A stretch of 64,000 nucleotides of DNA from Malurus cyaneus samueli (lineage: Eukaryota > Chordata > Aves > Passeriformes > Maluridae). A model generated the notes under the pieces. That model was not told the DNA's origin. It worked only from the letters and a program-made list of their open reading frames with translations, and made no database searches. The stretch lies in contig CM019236.1 of assembly GCA_009741485.1 (NCBI GenBank), positions 64,826,300-64,890,299 of the forward strand, given 5' to 3'. The position numbers and the translations under genes are program-made. Below, piece after piece: positions 62,809 through 64,000 of the stretch (positions are counted from its first letter, which is position 1; each line of letters begins with the position of its first letter).

Positions 62809-64000
62809 AGCACTATAGGAAAGAGAAAAATTGTCTTCTTGCTTTAATGGCAAGTTGATAGTTTTTTTGTTATATAGATAAAATAATTATAAATTATAAT
62901 TCAACAAGTCCATCAAAAACTGCCCCCTGCCCTTATAAAATGCTTGTTTGGGGTTTTTTTTCAATTTTTTTACCTTAGTTGAATTTTGTTTCAAGAAAGG
63001 AGAGTCAACGGTGCATAAGTATTGATAAAACTTGGAACTCTCTTGAAGACTGGAAGTTAGTTTTTGACAGACCAAAAGGAAAAGTAAAAGGGAAGGACAC
63101 AAAACATGATGTCAAGTATATCTCAACATATGGCCATGCTTCCTCCTTTGAGTGATTCTTTCTGAAATTTTTTAGTTACAAAATAGGAAAATAGCTGATT
63201 GGGACTTTTGAGATTTGAGAAGAAAACTAAACAGAAATAGAAAAAAAGATTTATCAGAATTCTGTTTGGAAAACTCTTACCCATGATGTTGACTACTATA
63301 GATGTAATTCTTTCAAGTCTGTGAGTCACATTTATCTGCAAATCAATAAATTTTATTTGATTTTAGTGTTACTGTGTATAAATTATGAAATCTTCAGATC
63401 TGAAATAGAACTGCTTTGCTGAATTACTAGAAATATTTTTAGGATGATTTACCAGTGAAAAATCCCTTATTAAATAGATACATACAATATTTTCCATAAA
63501 GCTGGAGCAAAGACTTAATTTCTCAAAAATTCTGTCTGAAATTTAAAAGCTTCAAAATGATATTTTTCATTTTTGTCTTCTGCGTTTTTTTAACTGTTTG
63601 CACACTGCCTCAATCCAGTGGCTGGTGCAGGTATGAGAAAGTTTTTTGTGGAACTCCAAGTCCAAACATAAAGAGGAAGGACGTAAATATTAATAGTATC
63701 CTGGGAATGTTATTTCTACTCTGGAATTTCAAGAAGGATAATCAGAGAAGCATTTCTTGATACTAAAATATTGAATACTCTCAGAATATTAGAGTCAAAC
63801 TTTATTATCCATACCAGACAACTGGCTTCTTCCTCAAGCTCTATGATTTGGAGTCAAAAGGGAAAAAGGAAAGGGGAAAAAAACAATGGAAAAAAAAGTT
63901 CAGGCTTTTAAAAAACCAAACCAGAGTCATAAATCAGAAATTCACAATGGAAAACTCATTTTTAAAACTGCTTGGATCCAGCCTACTTAAGAACAACTTG
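62809..64000. other. Intergenic, nothing recognised
   Basis: Unique AT-rich sequence after copy B, with only short chance frames. Confidence 0.55.

Overview
This window looks like AT-rich, gene-poor nuclear DNA from a bird. The evidence is several old CR1 LINE fragments on both strands, each with the typical avian CR1 3' tail, plus LTR retroelements of a type familiar from bird genomes. I recognise no host protein-coding gene, tRNA, rRNA or CRISPR array. Nearly all short ORFs are chance frames in intergenic or repeat DNA.

Layout. (1) 1-10159 is a large inverted duplication: arm 1-3840, unique spacer 3841-6224, arm 6225-10159 on the opposite strand. The outer ~2.6 kb of each arm is nearly identical, while the inner ~1.2-1.3 kb is clearly more diverged, with a sharp step near 2635/7540. 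The left arm runs off the window edge. (2) 10160-31260 is intergenic with CR1 fragments (about 10575, 12030, 27107, 28330), a GC-rich avian repeat with short tandem units and a strong hairpin (12574-13320), a pyrimidine tract carrying several 3' splice-site-like motifs (20243-20478), and a CpG-rich island that may be a promoter or LTR (about 25770-26350). (3) 31272-31711 is a clean solo LTR on the minus strand with a 6-bp target duplication. (4) 31718-47880 is mostly featureless, with one CR1 tail and some simple repeats. (5) 47882-53931 is a decayed endogenous retrovirus on the minus strand: LTR, tRNA-Lys-like primer binding site, gag with two internal repeat arrays, protease, reverse transcriptase (part of it present twice), RNase H, and integrase cut off before its catalytic core. 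No env and no second LTR are present. (6) 51276-56847 (gag, LTR and flank) is repeated in direct orientation as 57349-62808, with a further ~500-bp partial copy (56848-57348) between them. The second copy is full of small, mostly deletion-type indels, so an unpolished false duplication in a long-read assembly is a serious possibility, although a few larger copy-specific differences fit two real haplotypes or loci. (7) 62809-64000 is unique flank.

No genes here act together as a pathway. The interest lies in genome structure: the two-tier palindrome, the duplicated ERV segment with CTCF-like sites, and the mosaic ERV polymerase. All identity statements are by-eye estimates.
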